DNA of 35,741 nucleotides from Ruminococcus flavefaciens (lineage in GTDB: Bacteria; Bacillota; Clostridia; Oscillospirales; Ruminococcaceae): contig CACYSQ010000020.1 of assembly GCA_902777125.1 (NCBI GenBank), forward strand, positions 1 through 35,741, given 5' to 3'. Numbering within the stretch: the first letter of the stretch is position 1; each line of letters begins with the position of its first letter. The position numbers were made by a program, and so were the translations under genes. Under the pieces are notes generated by a model. That model was not told the origin of the DNA, did not search any database, and saw only the letters and a program-made list of their open reading frames with translations. Positions 24,771 through 31,766 of this stretch are shown here, one piece after another.

Positions 24771-24790
24771 ATGTTAGCGCTTTATAACAT
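24771..24790. promoter_or_regulatory. Operator-like palindrome downstream of the feo promoter
   Basis: ATGTTA-GCGCTTTA-TAACAT is a perfect 6-8-6 dyad covering the expected transcription start. It also contains TTAG-N6-ATAA (24774-24787), one mismatch from TTAG-N6-CTAA. The position suits repression of feo by an iron-loaded regulator. Confidence 0.5.
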
Positions 24791-24794
24791 TGCT

Positions 24795-24823
24795 ATAATA
24801 GCACTGTCTGAAGTGTTTGTCAA
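24795..24823 (-). promoter_or_regulatory. Promoter of the feoAAB operon
   Basis: On the minus strand, TTGACA (24818-24823), a 17-base spacer and TATTAT (24795-24800), 53 bases before the first feoA start. Confidence 0.8.
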
Positions 24824-24850
24824 TCGGATTTATATAAGTTTGTATATGAT

Positions 24851-24884
24851 AACAAAATATTAGTTGAAACTAACAAATATTTTG
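24851..24884. promoter_or_regulatory. Long AT-rich palindrome containing TTAG-N6-CTAA
   Basis: An exact TTAGTTGAAACTAA (24860-24873) lies inside a larger imperfect palindrome, ACAAAATAT on the left and ATATTTTGT on the right. It is about 30 bases upstream of the feo -35, where a second regulator dimer or a looping site could sit. Confidence 0.5.
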
Positions 24885-24913
24885 TATTTTTCTGCATTAC
24901 TGCTGAAAACACA

Positions 24914-25035
24914 GAAAAGCACCATAGCTGCCACGGTGTCCGTTAGCGTTTTTTCAAAACTGCCGGAGAATCTTTCCTCCCGATAAGTTCATGTAAAACT
25001 GCTGTATGAACGCCGCGGCTGCATAGGTGCTTTTC
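24914..25035. ncRNA. Structured RNA candidate between the P-type ATPase gene and feoA
   Basis: Perfect 10-bp arms GAAAAGCACC (24914-24923) and GGTGCTTTTC (25026-25035) close a 122-base element. Inside are an internal loop, a second stem GCCACGG/CCGCGGC (24930-24936 with 25013-25019, one G-U on the minus strand), a hairpin GTTCAT/ATGAAC (24987-24992 with 25006-25011) and a smaller CGGAG/CTCCCG stem. The strand is not decided. It follows the ATPase stop on the minus strand by 22 bases, so it could be a 3' UTR element or a metal-responsive leader upstream of feo. I could not match a known class. Confidence 0.45.
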
Positions 25036-25057
25036 ATCAGCGCTAATGCTGCGTATT

Positions 25058-27127
25058 CTATTTCAGCTCAGTCATGCTTTTCAGTCCGATAGCAAGAGTT
25101 GAGGCATTGTGCAGAAGTGCGGAGGAGGCAGGCGGCAGCACTCCGAGGACTCCAAGTCCGATAAGACCGCCGTTGAAGCCGATGATAGTACGGTAATTCC
25201 AGCTTATCCGCGACATCAGCGCATTACTCAGACGCTTCAGCTCGACAAGGGCGTACAGGTCGTTGGCTGATATGGTGATATCGGCTATTTCACGCGCAAT
25301 GGCAGCTCCCGTGCTAATGGCGATACCGGCATCAGCCTCGCTGAGTGCAGGCGAATCGTTCACGCCGTCGCCGATCATTATGACCTTCCGTCTTGCCTCA
25401 TGCTCGGCACGGATAAATGCAGCCTTGTCCTCCGGCAGAACCTCAGCGTGATATTCGTCCACGCCGATCTTTTCCGCAACAGCCTTTGCCGTGCGCTCGT
25501 TGTCGCCGGTCATCATGACTACACGCGATATCCCGCATTCGTGGAGCTTCCGCACAACATCGGCAGCCTCCTCACGGAGCGGATCCTCAATGCAGATCAC
25601 CGCTGCGACTTCATTTCCGATGGCAAGGTAAAGATGCGAGTATTCCTTCGGAAGATGCCTGAAAATGCGCTCGTCAGGCGGAGTGCATTTCTCGTCCTCG
25701 ATGATGAAATGGTGACTTCCGATGAGCACGCGCTCGCCCTCGACCGTGCTTGAGATACCGTGCGCCACAACGTACTCCACCTTTGAGTGGAACTCCTCAT
25801 GTATAAGTCCGCGCTTGGCAGCCTCGGCAACTACCGCGTTCGCAATGGAGTGAGGGTAGTGCTCCTCGAGACAGGCTGCGAGCCGCAGCATTTCGTCCTC
25901 GCTGCGTCCGCCGAAGGTTATCACCTCGGCAACTCTCGGACTGGAATGCGTGAGAGTTCCGGTCTTGTCAAAAACAATGGTATCAGCCTCAGCGACCGCC
26001 TCCATGAAGCGTCCGCCCTTGACCGTGATGCCCGCTCTGCTGCAATCACGCATTGCCGAGAGTACCGATATCGGCATCGCAAGCTTGAGGGCACAGGAGA
26101 AGTCCACCATGAGTATGGACAGTGCTTTTGAGGCGTTCCGGGTGAGCAGCCATGTGAGCAGCGTTCCGCCAAGACTCCACGGGACGAGCCTGTCCGCAAG
26201 ATGCGAAGCCCTGTCCTCTGCGGCGGACTTCATCTTCTCGGATTCCTCTATCATCTTCACGATGCGGTCGTACCTGCCTCCGCCTGCTGTATTCTCGACG
26301 CAGACAGTACATTCACCGTCCTCCACGACAGTTCCGGCATATACATATGCACCTGCGGACTTGTGAACAGGCACGGATTCGCCTGTCATCGAAGCCTGAT
26401 TGACCATTGCGTCGCCGGAAACGACCTTGCCGTCGAGAGGTATCATAGAGCCTGTTCTGACGATTATCATATCGCCCCTGCGGACTTCGTTCACGGACAT
26501 CAGTATCTCCTGACCGTCAGCAGTTTTGGTCCACACCTGCTCAACGCCGAGGGACATGGTACGGGCAAGGTCGTCAACGGACTTCCTGTGCGTCCACTCA
26601 TCGAGAATGTCGCCCACATTCAGCAGGAACATAACTGAACCGGCTGTTCCGAAGTCGCCGCGGAGCATTGATACTCCTATGGCGGTAGCGTCCAGGACGG
26701 CGACCTCCAGCTTGCCCTTCAGCAGACATTTCATTCCGCGAAATATGTACTTTGCCGCCTTGAATACTGAGATTATCCGGCGGAACGGCACCGGGAGAAT
26801 AAACCGGTTGACGACACGCTTCATCACAACTCCGGCAAGCCTGTTCTCGTACTGGCGGTTCAGCTCCCTGCCGGTATGCTCCGGAACAAGTGAGGCGTTC
26901 CGCTCATCGTCGAAGGAAAAGTGTGAGAGCTTCCGGACTATCTCCTCACGCGGACAGGTATACGCTATCACGATATCGCAGGTGCGGTCAAAAACCTGCA
27001 CCCTCGTTACTCCGACTGCCGCGGAAAGTGTATATTCTGCGATATCAGCCTGTTTCATTGTCATGCGGCTCATGCAGAACCGCACACGCATTCTACCATT
27101 TGATTCGTGTAATATCTTGCATTTCAT
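25058..27127 (-). CDS. P1B-type metal-transporting ATPase with atypical FSC membrane motif
   Basis: 689 residues. An HMA-like N-terminal region lacks CxxC (residues 1-70). TGES is at 248-251, the phosphorylated Asp is D387 in DKTGTLT, HYPHSIANA is the P1B HP motif, and the hinge is MIGDGVNDSPAL. The ion-binding CPC motif of Cu+/Zn2+ pumps is here FSC (343-345, DFSCALKLAMP), so the metal is unlikely to be the classical one. The position between DUF6110 and the feo operon and the nearby iron-type operators suggest iron or another divalent metal, probably exported. AGGAGG precedes the ATG. It is transcribed after the small DUF6110 gene. Confidence 0.88.
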   Translation of the reverse strand: MKCKILHESNGRMRVRFCMSRMTMKQADIAEYTLSAAVGVTRVQVFDRTCDIVIAYTCPREEIVRKLSHFSFDDERNASLVPEHTGRELNRQYENRLAGVVMKRVVNRFILPVPFRRIISVFKAAKYIFRGMKCLLKGKLEVAVLDATAIGVSMLRGDFGTAGSVMFLLNVGDILDEWTHRKSVDDLARTMSLGVEQVWTKTADGQEILMSVNEVRRGDMIIVRTGSMIPLDGKVVSGDAMVNQASMTGESVPVHKSAGAYVYAGTVVEDGECTVCVENTAGGGRYDRIVKMIEESEKMKSAAEDRASHLADRLVPWSLGGTLLTWLLTRNASKALSILMVDFSCALKLAMPISVLSAMRDCSRAGITVKGGRFMEAVAEADTIVFDKTGTLTHSSPRVAEVITFGGRSEDEMLRLAACLEEHYPHSIANAVVAEAAKRGLIHEEFHSKVEYVVAHGISSTVEGERVLIGSHHFIIEDEKCTPPDERIFRHLPKEYSHLYLAIGNEVAAVICIEDPLREEAADVVRKLHECGISRVVMMTGDNERTAKAVAEKIGVDEYHAEVLPEDKAAFIRAEHEARRKVIMIGDGVNDSPALSEADAGIAISTGAAIAREIADITISANDLYALVELKRLSNALMSRISWNYRTIIGFNGGLIGLGVLGVLPPASSALLHNASTLAIGLKSMTELK

Positions 27128-27145
27128 ATTGCGTCCTCCTATGAA

Positions 27146-27168
27146 AACAGACCGTCAAGCGGTCTGTT
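27146..27168 (-). promoter_or_regulatory. Hairpin between DUF6110 and the ATPase gene
   Basis: A 9-bp stem AACAGACCG / CGGTCTGTT with loop of five, followed by TTCATAGGAGG on the minus strand. It may attenuate read-through or protect the downstream mRNA; the T-run is short. Confidence 0.45.
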
Positions 27169-27173
27169 CTGGC

Positions 27174-27470
27174 TTAGTCTTCACTTGTATCCGCGATATC
27201 CTCGCACTCGTCAGCGATAAGAGCTTCCTCCTCCTTCAAGGCTCTCTGCTCGTTTATCTCCTTTGCATCTGCGAGAATGTCACCGCAGTTCTCGCGGACA
27301 GTCGTAACGGTCTGCATGACATCTGATTTCGCACGGAGTACAGCAGCAGTTGCGTGAGTGTAGCCCTTTTTCGCGTCCTTGCTGGAGAGCACTCTTATGC
27401 CGGCAGTTCCGAACAGAACGCCGCTTGCGAATACGCCGACCTTTTTCCACGGAATGTCTGTAAATTTCAT
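27174..27470 (-). CDS. DUF6110 family protein
   Basis: 98 residues: MKFTDIPWKKVGVFASGVLFGTAGIRVL forms a glycine-rich membrane-type helix. SSKDAKKGYTHATAAVLRAK follows, and the tail is acidic and helical (EEEALIADECEDIADTSED). This matches DUF6110, typically placed before heavy-metal P-type ATPases in Clostridia, and I infer that it assists or anchors the ATPase. GAGGTGAT precedes the ATG. A possible -10 TATAAT lies about 50 bases upstream, without a clear -35. Confidence 0.8.
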   Translation of the reverse strand: MKFTDIPWKKVGVFASGVLFGTAGIRVLSSKDAKKGYTHATAAVLRAKSDVMQTVTTVRENCGDILADAKEINEQRALKEEEALIADECEDIADTSED

Positions 27471-27574
27471 AATATCACCTCATTTAGCAATTGTGGAAGG
27501 TTTTCCATTGACTATATTATACGGCAAAACAGACACCCTTTCCGCTCCATAAGGCCGAAAGCTGATATACCGTG

Positions 27575-28393
27575 CTAATAACGCAGCAGAGCTTGTTCTG
27601 CACGTTTTTCGGACGCTGCACTTTTGTTATGCTCCATTCGGAAATGTTTCGGCGTAACGCCCATAACGCTGCTGAAAGCATTTGCGAACTTGCTCGCATT
27701 GCTGTAGCCGACCTCCTCCGCGATGTCGATTATCTTCATATCCGTCTGCATGAGAAGCTCCGCTGCCCGGAACATCTTCCGCCGTTTTATATATGAGTAG
27801 ATGCCGCAGCCGTATGTGCGCTTGAAATTGCTTTTGAGCGCAGTCACATTGACTTTGAATATCTCCGAAAGTTGAGAAATTGTGTAGTGCTCGGAAATAT
27901 TACTGCATAGGAAATCGGCTGTGCGTTTAGTCTTTTTATTGTTTTTCCGATCGGGAGCGTTCTCGCCGAGCAGCATGAACAGTTCGATAGCTTTAAGCCT
28001 CATAAGCGATGTCATACCCTTGTCCGCACCTGCAAGAATAGCCGTCAGCAGGTTATGTATACTGCCGTCCGCCTGATAGACGAGCCTTTCGTTCTGAATG
28101 ATGTCGCGCATGACCTTTGTTATGCCGAAAAGGTCGGTGATATCGGCGTTGTCAGGACCGGAGGCTATCATCATGAACAGACCGCGGAAGTCCTTTGAGC
28201 AGAAGGCCGCTGCCTCTGCACCGCGGCTGAATGCAAGTATAGTTTCATCAGTCAGGTAGCAGTAATGCTCACCGGTGCGGTACTCGCAGATACCGCTAAC
28301 ACAGCAGCATATCATAAGCTCGTCCCTGCCGGCAGGAACAGGTCTGTTGCCGCAGACGAGCCTTATATCGGGGAATAGCTGGTATTCTGTCAT
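27575..28393 (-). CDS. AraC-family transcriptional regulator
   Basis: 272 residues. The C-terminal 100 residues hold two helix-turn-helix motifs (YTISQLSEIFKVNVTALKSNFKRTYG and IIDIAEEVGYSNASKFANAFSSVMGVTPKHFR), as in AraC/XylS proteins. The N-terminal 150 residues are a divergent sensor domain with several Cys (ICCCVSGICEY), which might sense metal or redox. Its promoter overlaps and precedes iron-type dyads (28435-28454 and 28500-28511), so its own expression is probably iron controlled. Such AraC regulators with siderophore or iron roles exist in Firmicutes; the effector here is unknown. Confidence 0.85.
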   Translation of the reverse strand: MTEYQLFPDIRLVCGNRPVPAGRDELMICCCVSGICEYRTGEHYCYLTDETILAFSRGAEAAAFCSKDFRGLFMMIASGPDNADITDLFGITKVMRDIIQNERLVYQADGSIHNLLTAILAGADKGMTSLMRLKAIELFMLLGENAPDRKNNKKTKRTADFLCSNISEHYTISQLSEIFKVNVTALKSNFKRTYGCGIYSYIKRRKMFRAAELLMQTDMKIIDIAEEVGYSNASKFANAFSSVMGVTPKHFRMEHNKSAASEKRAEQALLRY

Positions 28394-28434
28394 GGTCTCA
28401 CCGCCTTATCAGAAGCTTCCGGTAATAAACACTA

Positions 28435-28454
28435 GGGTTAGCTGCAACTAACCC
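28435..28454. promoter_or_regulatory. Perfect palindrome with TTAG-N6-CTAA before the AraC gene
   Basis: GGGTTAG-CTGCAA-CTAACCC is a perfect 7-6-7 dyad in the 5' UTR of the AraC gene. It resembles DtxR/IdeR-type boxes (TTAGGTTAGsCTAACCTAA). It is the strongest of the set in this window. Confidence 0.6.
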
Positions 28455-28499
28455 GGTATCATAAGAAAAAGCAGTCCGTACTGCTTTGTGTTTGTATAT

Positions 28500-28511
28500 T
28501 CTAACCTAATA
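28500..28511. promoter_or_regulatory. Half-palindrome TATTAGGTTAGA at the AraC transcription start
   Basis: Read on the minus strand, TATTAGGTTAGA directly follows the -10 and matches the left half of the DtxR/IdeR box. It covers the expected start of transcription. Confidence 0.4.
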
Positions 28512-28512
28512 C

Positions 28513-28541
28513 ATTATATCACCGTCGATTTCAGGTGTCAA
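28513..28541 (-). promoter_or_regulatory. Promoter of the AraC gene
   Basis: On the minus strand, TTGACA (28536-28541), a 17-base spacer and TATAAT (28513-28518). The leader to the start codon is about 110 bases and holds the two dyads. The rest of 28542-28647 shows only AT-rich sequence with two further TTAG half sites. Confidence 0.8.
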
Positions 28542-28647
28542 TACAAAAACTTCAAAAAACTAACTTTTGGTAAATCGGCTCATTTATCATACTATAGGGA
28601 GATATTTTTGTTAGAAAACACAAACTTTTCTTAGGGAAGCAAATAAT

Positions 28648-28672
28648 AAGCGCTGCTAAAAAAGCAGCGCTT
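28648..28672 (-). terminator. Terminator-like hairpin after the GH18 gene
   Basis: Stem AAGCGCTGCT / AGCAGCGCTT with a five-base loop, followed by ATTATTTGC on the minus strand, 32 bases beyond the GH18 stop codon. Confidence 0.65.
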
Positions 28673-28704
28673 TATCAGTTGGTATTGAACAGGGGAGTAT
28701 TCGC

Positions 28705-29847
28705 TCATTCAAAGAGCCGTCTTCTCATTAAGCACAAATCGAAGACGTCAAGTCTGCCGTTTTTACAGAGGTCGCCGGCCTGCCAGTTTTTCAGCTCCGC
28801 ATCAGGATCAGCAAGCAGCCATTTCTGCAAAAGCACGATGTCGGCAACGTTGAAGCTGCCGTCAGCATTCACATCGCCCTCGGTAAAGGACTCGCCGATG
28901 AGCGTATCGTTTATCACTTTCAGCAGCGAATATTCGCCTTTTGCGTCCTTAGTGAGCTCCCATATCATAATGCCGCCGTAGTCCTTTGCAAGCTCGGCTT
29001 TCTTAGCCATTGTAACAGCACCGTTGTAGGCGATACCGTCGCAGACGTCCGCGTAGTAGTATTCGCTGCCTTTGCTTACCGCATCGGCGAAGGATATATA
29101 CGAATTCCAGTCCAGCTCGCCGTCCGCCGTGTAGCCTCTGCCATAAAAAGGAACACCGAGAATGAGCTTTTCCTTGGGTATCTGCTTCTGTTCAGCGAAG
29201 TAGCTGAGGCACTTGACGGAGTATTCGTATGTGGAGTGGGAGTGCTCGTCCTCATCGTCGTCGTAAGCCATAACATTCACGAAATCGAACAGCGCGAATG
29301 TCTCGGGACTGACCTTCTGCGCTACCCATTTAGCGGTAGCAGTGGACATTTCCATGTCCCTTTCATCACAGAGAGCGCGAAGCTCGGTACACCAGTCCGC
29401 GTAGTAGTTCCATATCTGATGCCGCGAGTTCAGCTCGATATCGAGGTCGATGCCGTCGAAGTCATAGCACTCGCAGAAGTCCATTATATTGGCGTTGAAC
29501 GCAGCTCTTTCCTCGGGAGTATCGAGGTGCTGAAGGTAGCCGTCACAGCCGTCACCTCCGCCGAGAGCGGCGTATACCTCGACATTGCTGCTGTGTGCCG
29601 CAGAGATGATCTCTTTCAGCTTATTATCGGGGATATTGCAGTAAAGTCTGCCGTTTTCATCTGGATTGCAGAACGCTATATTGATATTTGTGACCTGACC
29701 GAGGTCGAGCTCGCTGAAGGGTCTGTAGTTCCAGTCGGGGAGATATCCGATTATCCTGTATTGAGACTCACGGTCCGCAGCCGTTGAATATGCAGGTGCA
29801 GCAAGAAAAGCTGCGGCAGTTATGGCGATGATACGGTGTAATTTCAT
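28705..29847 (-). CDS. Secreted GH18 glycosidase (chitinase-like) with type I dockerin
   Basis: 380 residues from the ATG at 29847, which has AAGGAGGG before it and starts a signal peptide (MKLHRIIAITAAAFLAAPAY). The GH18 barrel begins YRIIGYLPDWNYRP. The catalytic signature DGIDLDIE is at 131-138, with E138 as acid/base. Later strands are FVNVMAYDDD and GVPFYGRGY. It probably cleaves chitin-like or N-glycan chitobiose linkages. The C-terminal 60 residues are a dockerin (GDVNADGSFNVADIVLL, GDLCKNGRLDVFDLCLM), which would dock it to the cellulosome or cell-surface cohesins. Chitinases are not the usual fibre enzymes, so fungal wall or host glycans may be the target. Confidence 0.88.
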   Translation of the reverse strand: MKLHRIIAITAAAFLAAPAYSTAADRESQYRIIGYLPDWNYRPFSELDLGQVTNINIAFCNPDENGRLYCNIPDNKLKEIISAAHSSNVEVYAALGGGDGCDGYLQHLDTPEERAAFNANIMDFCECYDFDGIDLDIELNSRHQIWNYYADWCTELRALCDERDMEMSTATAKWVAQKVSPETFALFDFVNVMAYDDDEDEHSHSTYEYSVKCLSYFAEQKQIPKEKLILGVPFYGRGYTADGELDWNSYISFADAVSKGSEYYYADVCDGIAYNGAVTMAKKAELAKDYGGIMIWELTKDAKGEYSLLKVINDTLIGESFTEGDVNADGSFNVADIVLLQKWLLADPDAELKNWQAGDLCKNGRLDVFDLCLMRRRLFE

Positions 29848-29877
29848 GCGATTCCCTCCTTGTGTTTTGGTACTTCT

Positions 29878-29907
29878 ATTATATAACAGCGAGCATTTGA
29901 TTGTCAA
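29878..29907 (-). promoter_or_regulatory. Promoter of the GH18 gene
   Basis: On the minus strand, TTGACA (29902-29907), an 18-base spacer and TATAAT (29878-29883), 30 bases before the start codon. Confidence 0.7.
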
Positions 29908-29957
29908 TACGCGAAAAGGGGAGACCGCAAAACAAGTGCCTCCGCAAACCAACTTCA

Positions 29958-29992
29958 ACTATGTTTATATTGTACTATAATCAGCATACTTT
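29958..29992. repeat. Copy 1 of a 35-base promoter-like module
   Basis: This stretch differs from 31727-31761 at only a few positions: shared ACTATG, TTATATT, TACTAT and ATCAGCATACTTT. On the minus strand it reads as a degenerate promoter (-10 TACAAT) that could add a second start for GH18. Confidence 0.55.
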
Positions 29993-30019
29993 ACCGATAG
30001 GATTTCTATGAAATTATCA

Positions 30020-30048
30020 TTGACTTTTCCTCTGAGCAGCTATATAAT
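30020..30048 (+). promoter_or_regulatory. Plus-strand promoter antisense to the ThiF-like gene
   Basis: TTGACT (30020-30025), a 17-base spacer and TATAAT (30043-30048), pointing into the 3' end of the minus-strand ThiF-like gene, whose stop is at 30053. The nearest plus-strand gene is the rhodanese at 30885. Confidence 0.55.
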
Positions 30049-30052
30049 CATA

Positions 30053-30859
30053 TTATAGCAGACCGCAGACCTGCTGTTCCTCGTCGAAAAGCTCTGTAAT
30101 GGACGGTTTTTCGCCGCATATGGGACAGGCCGGAACTCTTTTCGGCAGCTTTACCTTGCGCCATTCCATTTTCAGTCCGTCGAATATGAGCATACTGCCG
30201 GTGAGCAGCTCGCCCTGACCTGTGATGTACTTCACGGCTTCAAGAGCCTGCATCGAACCGATAACTCCAGCCATAGCGCCGATAACTCCTGCTTCGCGGC
30301 AGCTAGGGACTGCGTCCTTCGGCGGCGGAGCTTCAAATATGCAGCGGTAGCACGGTCCCTGACCGGGAACGTAGGTCATAAGCTGTCCCTCGAAGCGGAG
30401 AATGCCTGCGTGACAGAATGGCTTGCGGCCGAGAACACAGGCGTCGTTAATGAGGAACTTCGTGGGAAAGTTGTCCGCACCGTCTATGATGAAGTCGTAG
30501 TCCGCTATCATATCTGCGATGTTTTTGCTGCTCACATATTCGTGGTAAGTCCTGACCGCAGCATCGGGATTGAGGGCTTTTATCGTCTCGGCAGCGGACT
30601 GCACTTTTGCTTTGCCAACATCATCAGAGGTGTGGATTATCTGCCTTTGCAGGTTTGAAAGCTCGACGCTGTCGCAGTCGGCGATACCTATAGTTCCCAC
30701 GCCCGCGGCTGCAAGGTACATTGCGGCAGGTGCGCCGAGACCTCCTGCGCCTATTATGAGGACCTTTGCTGCGAGGAGCTTTTTCTGTCCTCTCACGCCT
30801 ATTTCTTTTAAAGTTATATGCCTCGAATAGCGTTCGAGCTGTTGGTCTGTTAAAGCCAT
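30053..30859 (-). CDS. ThiF/MoeB/HesA-family adenylyltransferase (E1-like)
   Basis: 268 residues from the ATG at 30859, which has GGGAGG before it (the frame is open further upstream). The motifs are LERYSRHITLKEIGVRGQKKL, the nucleotide loop IGAGGLGAPAAMYLA (about residues 32-46), NLQRQIIH, and DGADNFPTKFLIND. Two CxxC pairs (CYRC and CPIC) bind zinc. A Cys in PSCREAGVIGAM lies where the family's catalytic Cys is found. It activates the C-terminus of a small ubiquitin-like sulfur carrier by adenylation, for thiamine, molybdopterin or a similar pathway. No carrier gene is near. The divergent rhodanese gene could supply sulfur. Confidence 0.88.
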   Translation of the reverse strand: MALTDQQLERYSRHITLKEIGVRGQKKLLAAKVLIIGAGGLGAPAAMYLAAAGVGTIGIADCDSVELSNLQRQIIHTSDDVGKAKVQSAAETIKALNPDAAVRTYHEYVSSKNIADMIADYDFIIDGADNFPTKFLINDACVLGRKPFCHAGILRFEGQLMTYVPGQGPCYRCIFEAPPPKDAVPSCREAGVIGAMAGVIGSMQALEAVKYITGQGELLTGSMLIFDGLKMEWRKVKLPKRVPACPICGEKPSITELFDEEQQVCGLL

Positions 30860-30884
30860 TTTTGCCTCCCGAAAGGAAATTGAT

Positions 30885-31187
30885 ATGAAAAGTATAAATG
30901 CAGCGGAAATTTCTGCTCTTGATACGGAAAAAGTGCTTCTTCTCGACATAAGAAGCCGCGAAGAGTTTGAGAATACCGGTATAAAGGGCTCGGTAAACGT
31001 GCCTTTCGACGAGATCTCAACGGGACTTTCCAAGCTCCCGAAGGACAAGCCTGTCTATGTACTTTGCAGAACAGGCGACCTGAGCGGGGAAGTCGCTGAG
31101 ATACTGGAAGGCCGCGGCTATGACGTTTACAATATCGAGGGCGGTCACGCAGCATACATCGTACATTTAGCGCTTCTGAACGAATAA
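30885..31187 (+). CDS. Rhodanese-like sulfurtransferase
   Basis: A single 100-residue rhodanese domain: VLLLDIRSREEFENTGIKGSVNVPFDEI, then the active-site loop VLCRTGDLSGE with Cys at about residue 65. It carries sulfur as a persulfide or acts in detoxification. GAAAGGAAA precedes the ATG. Its start codon is only 25 bases from the start of the divergent ThiF-like gene, and together they could feed sulfur to a carrier protein. That partnership is inference. Confidence 0.9.
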   Translation: MKSINAAEISALDTEKVLLLDIRSREEFENTGIKGSVNVPFDEISTGLSKLPKDKPVYVLCRTGDLSGEVAEILEGRGYDVYNIEGGHAAYIVHLALLNE

Positions 31188-31215
31188 GTCCATCGGAATA
31201 ACAGCTTTTCCAAGC

Positions 31216-31665
31216 TCATTCGCGCTCATTGTCATGCTCCGTGAGTTCTTTCAGTTTTTCCCTGAGATATTCGTATCTCTCACGTTTTTCGGCCTTAGCG
31301 AAGTGTACCTCCCTGAACTGCTCGGGATTGTCCGTATAATCCAGTTTTTCATCGCCGAACTGTTCGCTTGTGAGGTCAAATACAACATCGCCGATAACGT
31401 TATAGCAGTGATAATTTCCGCCCGGACGCAGTATCCCGTAAACCTTTCCGCCGAAGATATCCTGTGCTAAAAAGGCAGTTATGGAGCACTGCCCGAGGGT
31501 GATATTCTCCTTGCTCCACTTGTTTCGCAGACGGGGAGCACAGGTGTACTCGCACCATATCCCGGAGAGGGCATCGTATAGCCTCTGCGGCGTGTCTATT
31601 CCCTTGAATTCGTTGTTTGCCGGCGGAACTAAAGCCGTTTCCCAGCCATAAAAACTGTAACTCAT
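31216..31665 (-). CDS. YunG-like protein, candidate papain-like fold
   Basis: 149 residues. It resembles Bacillus YunG-type proteins of unknown function: GIWCEYTCAPRLRNKWSKENITLGQCSITAFLAQDIFGGKV, then GGNYHCYNVIGDVVFDLTSEQFG. The order Cys (GQCS), His (YHCY) and Asp (VFDLT) recalls the Cys-His-Asp triad of papain/transglutaminase folds, so a cysteine hydrolase is possible. The C-terminal 40 residues are a charged helix. GAGGTGA precedes the start. Its promoter is the second copy of the 35-base module. Confidence 0.6.
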   Translation of the reverse strand: MSYSFYGWETALVPPANNEFKGIDTPQRLYDALSGIWCEYTCAPRLRNKWSKENITLGQCSITAFLAQDIFGGKVYGILRPGGNYHCYNVIGDVVFDLTSEQFGDEKLDYTDNPEQFREVHFAKAEKRERYEYLREKLKELTEHDNERE

Positions 31666-31726
31666 AATTCACCTCTCAAGGCAAGTGTGTTTTCGGATTT
31701 TGTGTACATAGAATACATACTGATTT

Positions 31727-31762
31727 ACTATGCTTATATTATACTATTATCAGCATACTTTG
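31727..31762. repeat. Copy 2 of the 35-base module
   Basis: A near copy of 29958-29992, with an inverted pair TATGCT...AGCATA at its ends. It contains the -10 and spacer of the promoter at 31738-31766. Confidence 0.55.
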
Positions 31763-31766
31763 TCAA
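31738..31766 (-). promoter_or_regulatory. Promoter of the YunG-like gene
   Basis: On the minus strand, TTGACA (31761-31766), a 17-base spacer and TATAAT (31738-31743), 73 bases before the start codon. It overlaps the last bases of the histidine kinase gene. Confidence 0.75.

Noticed and set aside
24914-25035. Small SRP RNA (4.5S-like) at the element near feo
   Set aside because: The conserved apical loop sequence of SRP RNA (GGAAGCAGC next to a GGAA tetraloop) is absent.
26526-27326. Plus-strand open frame of 266 codons over the P-type ATPase and DUF6110 genes
   Set aside because: It crosses two supported minus-strand genes and shows no motif.
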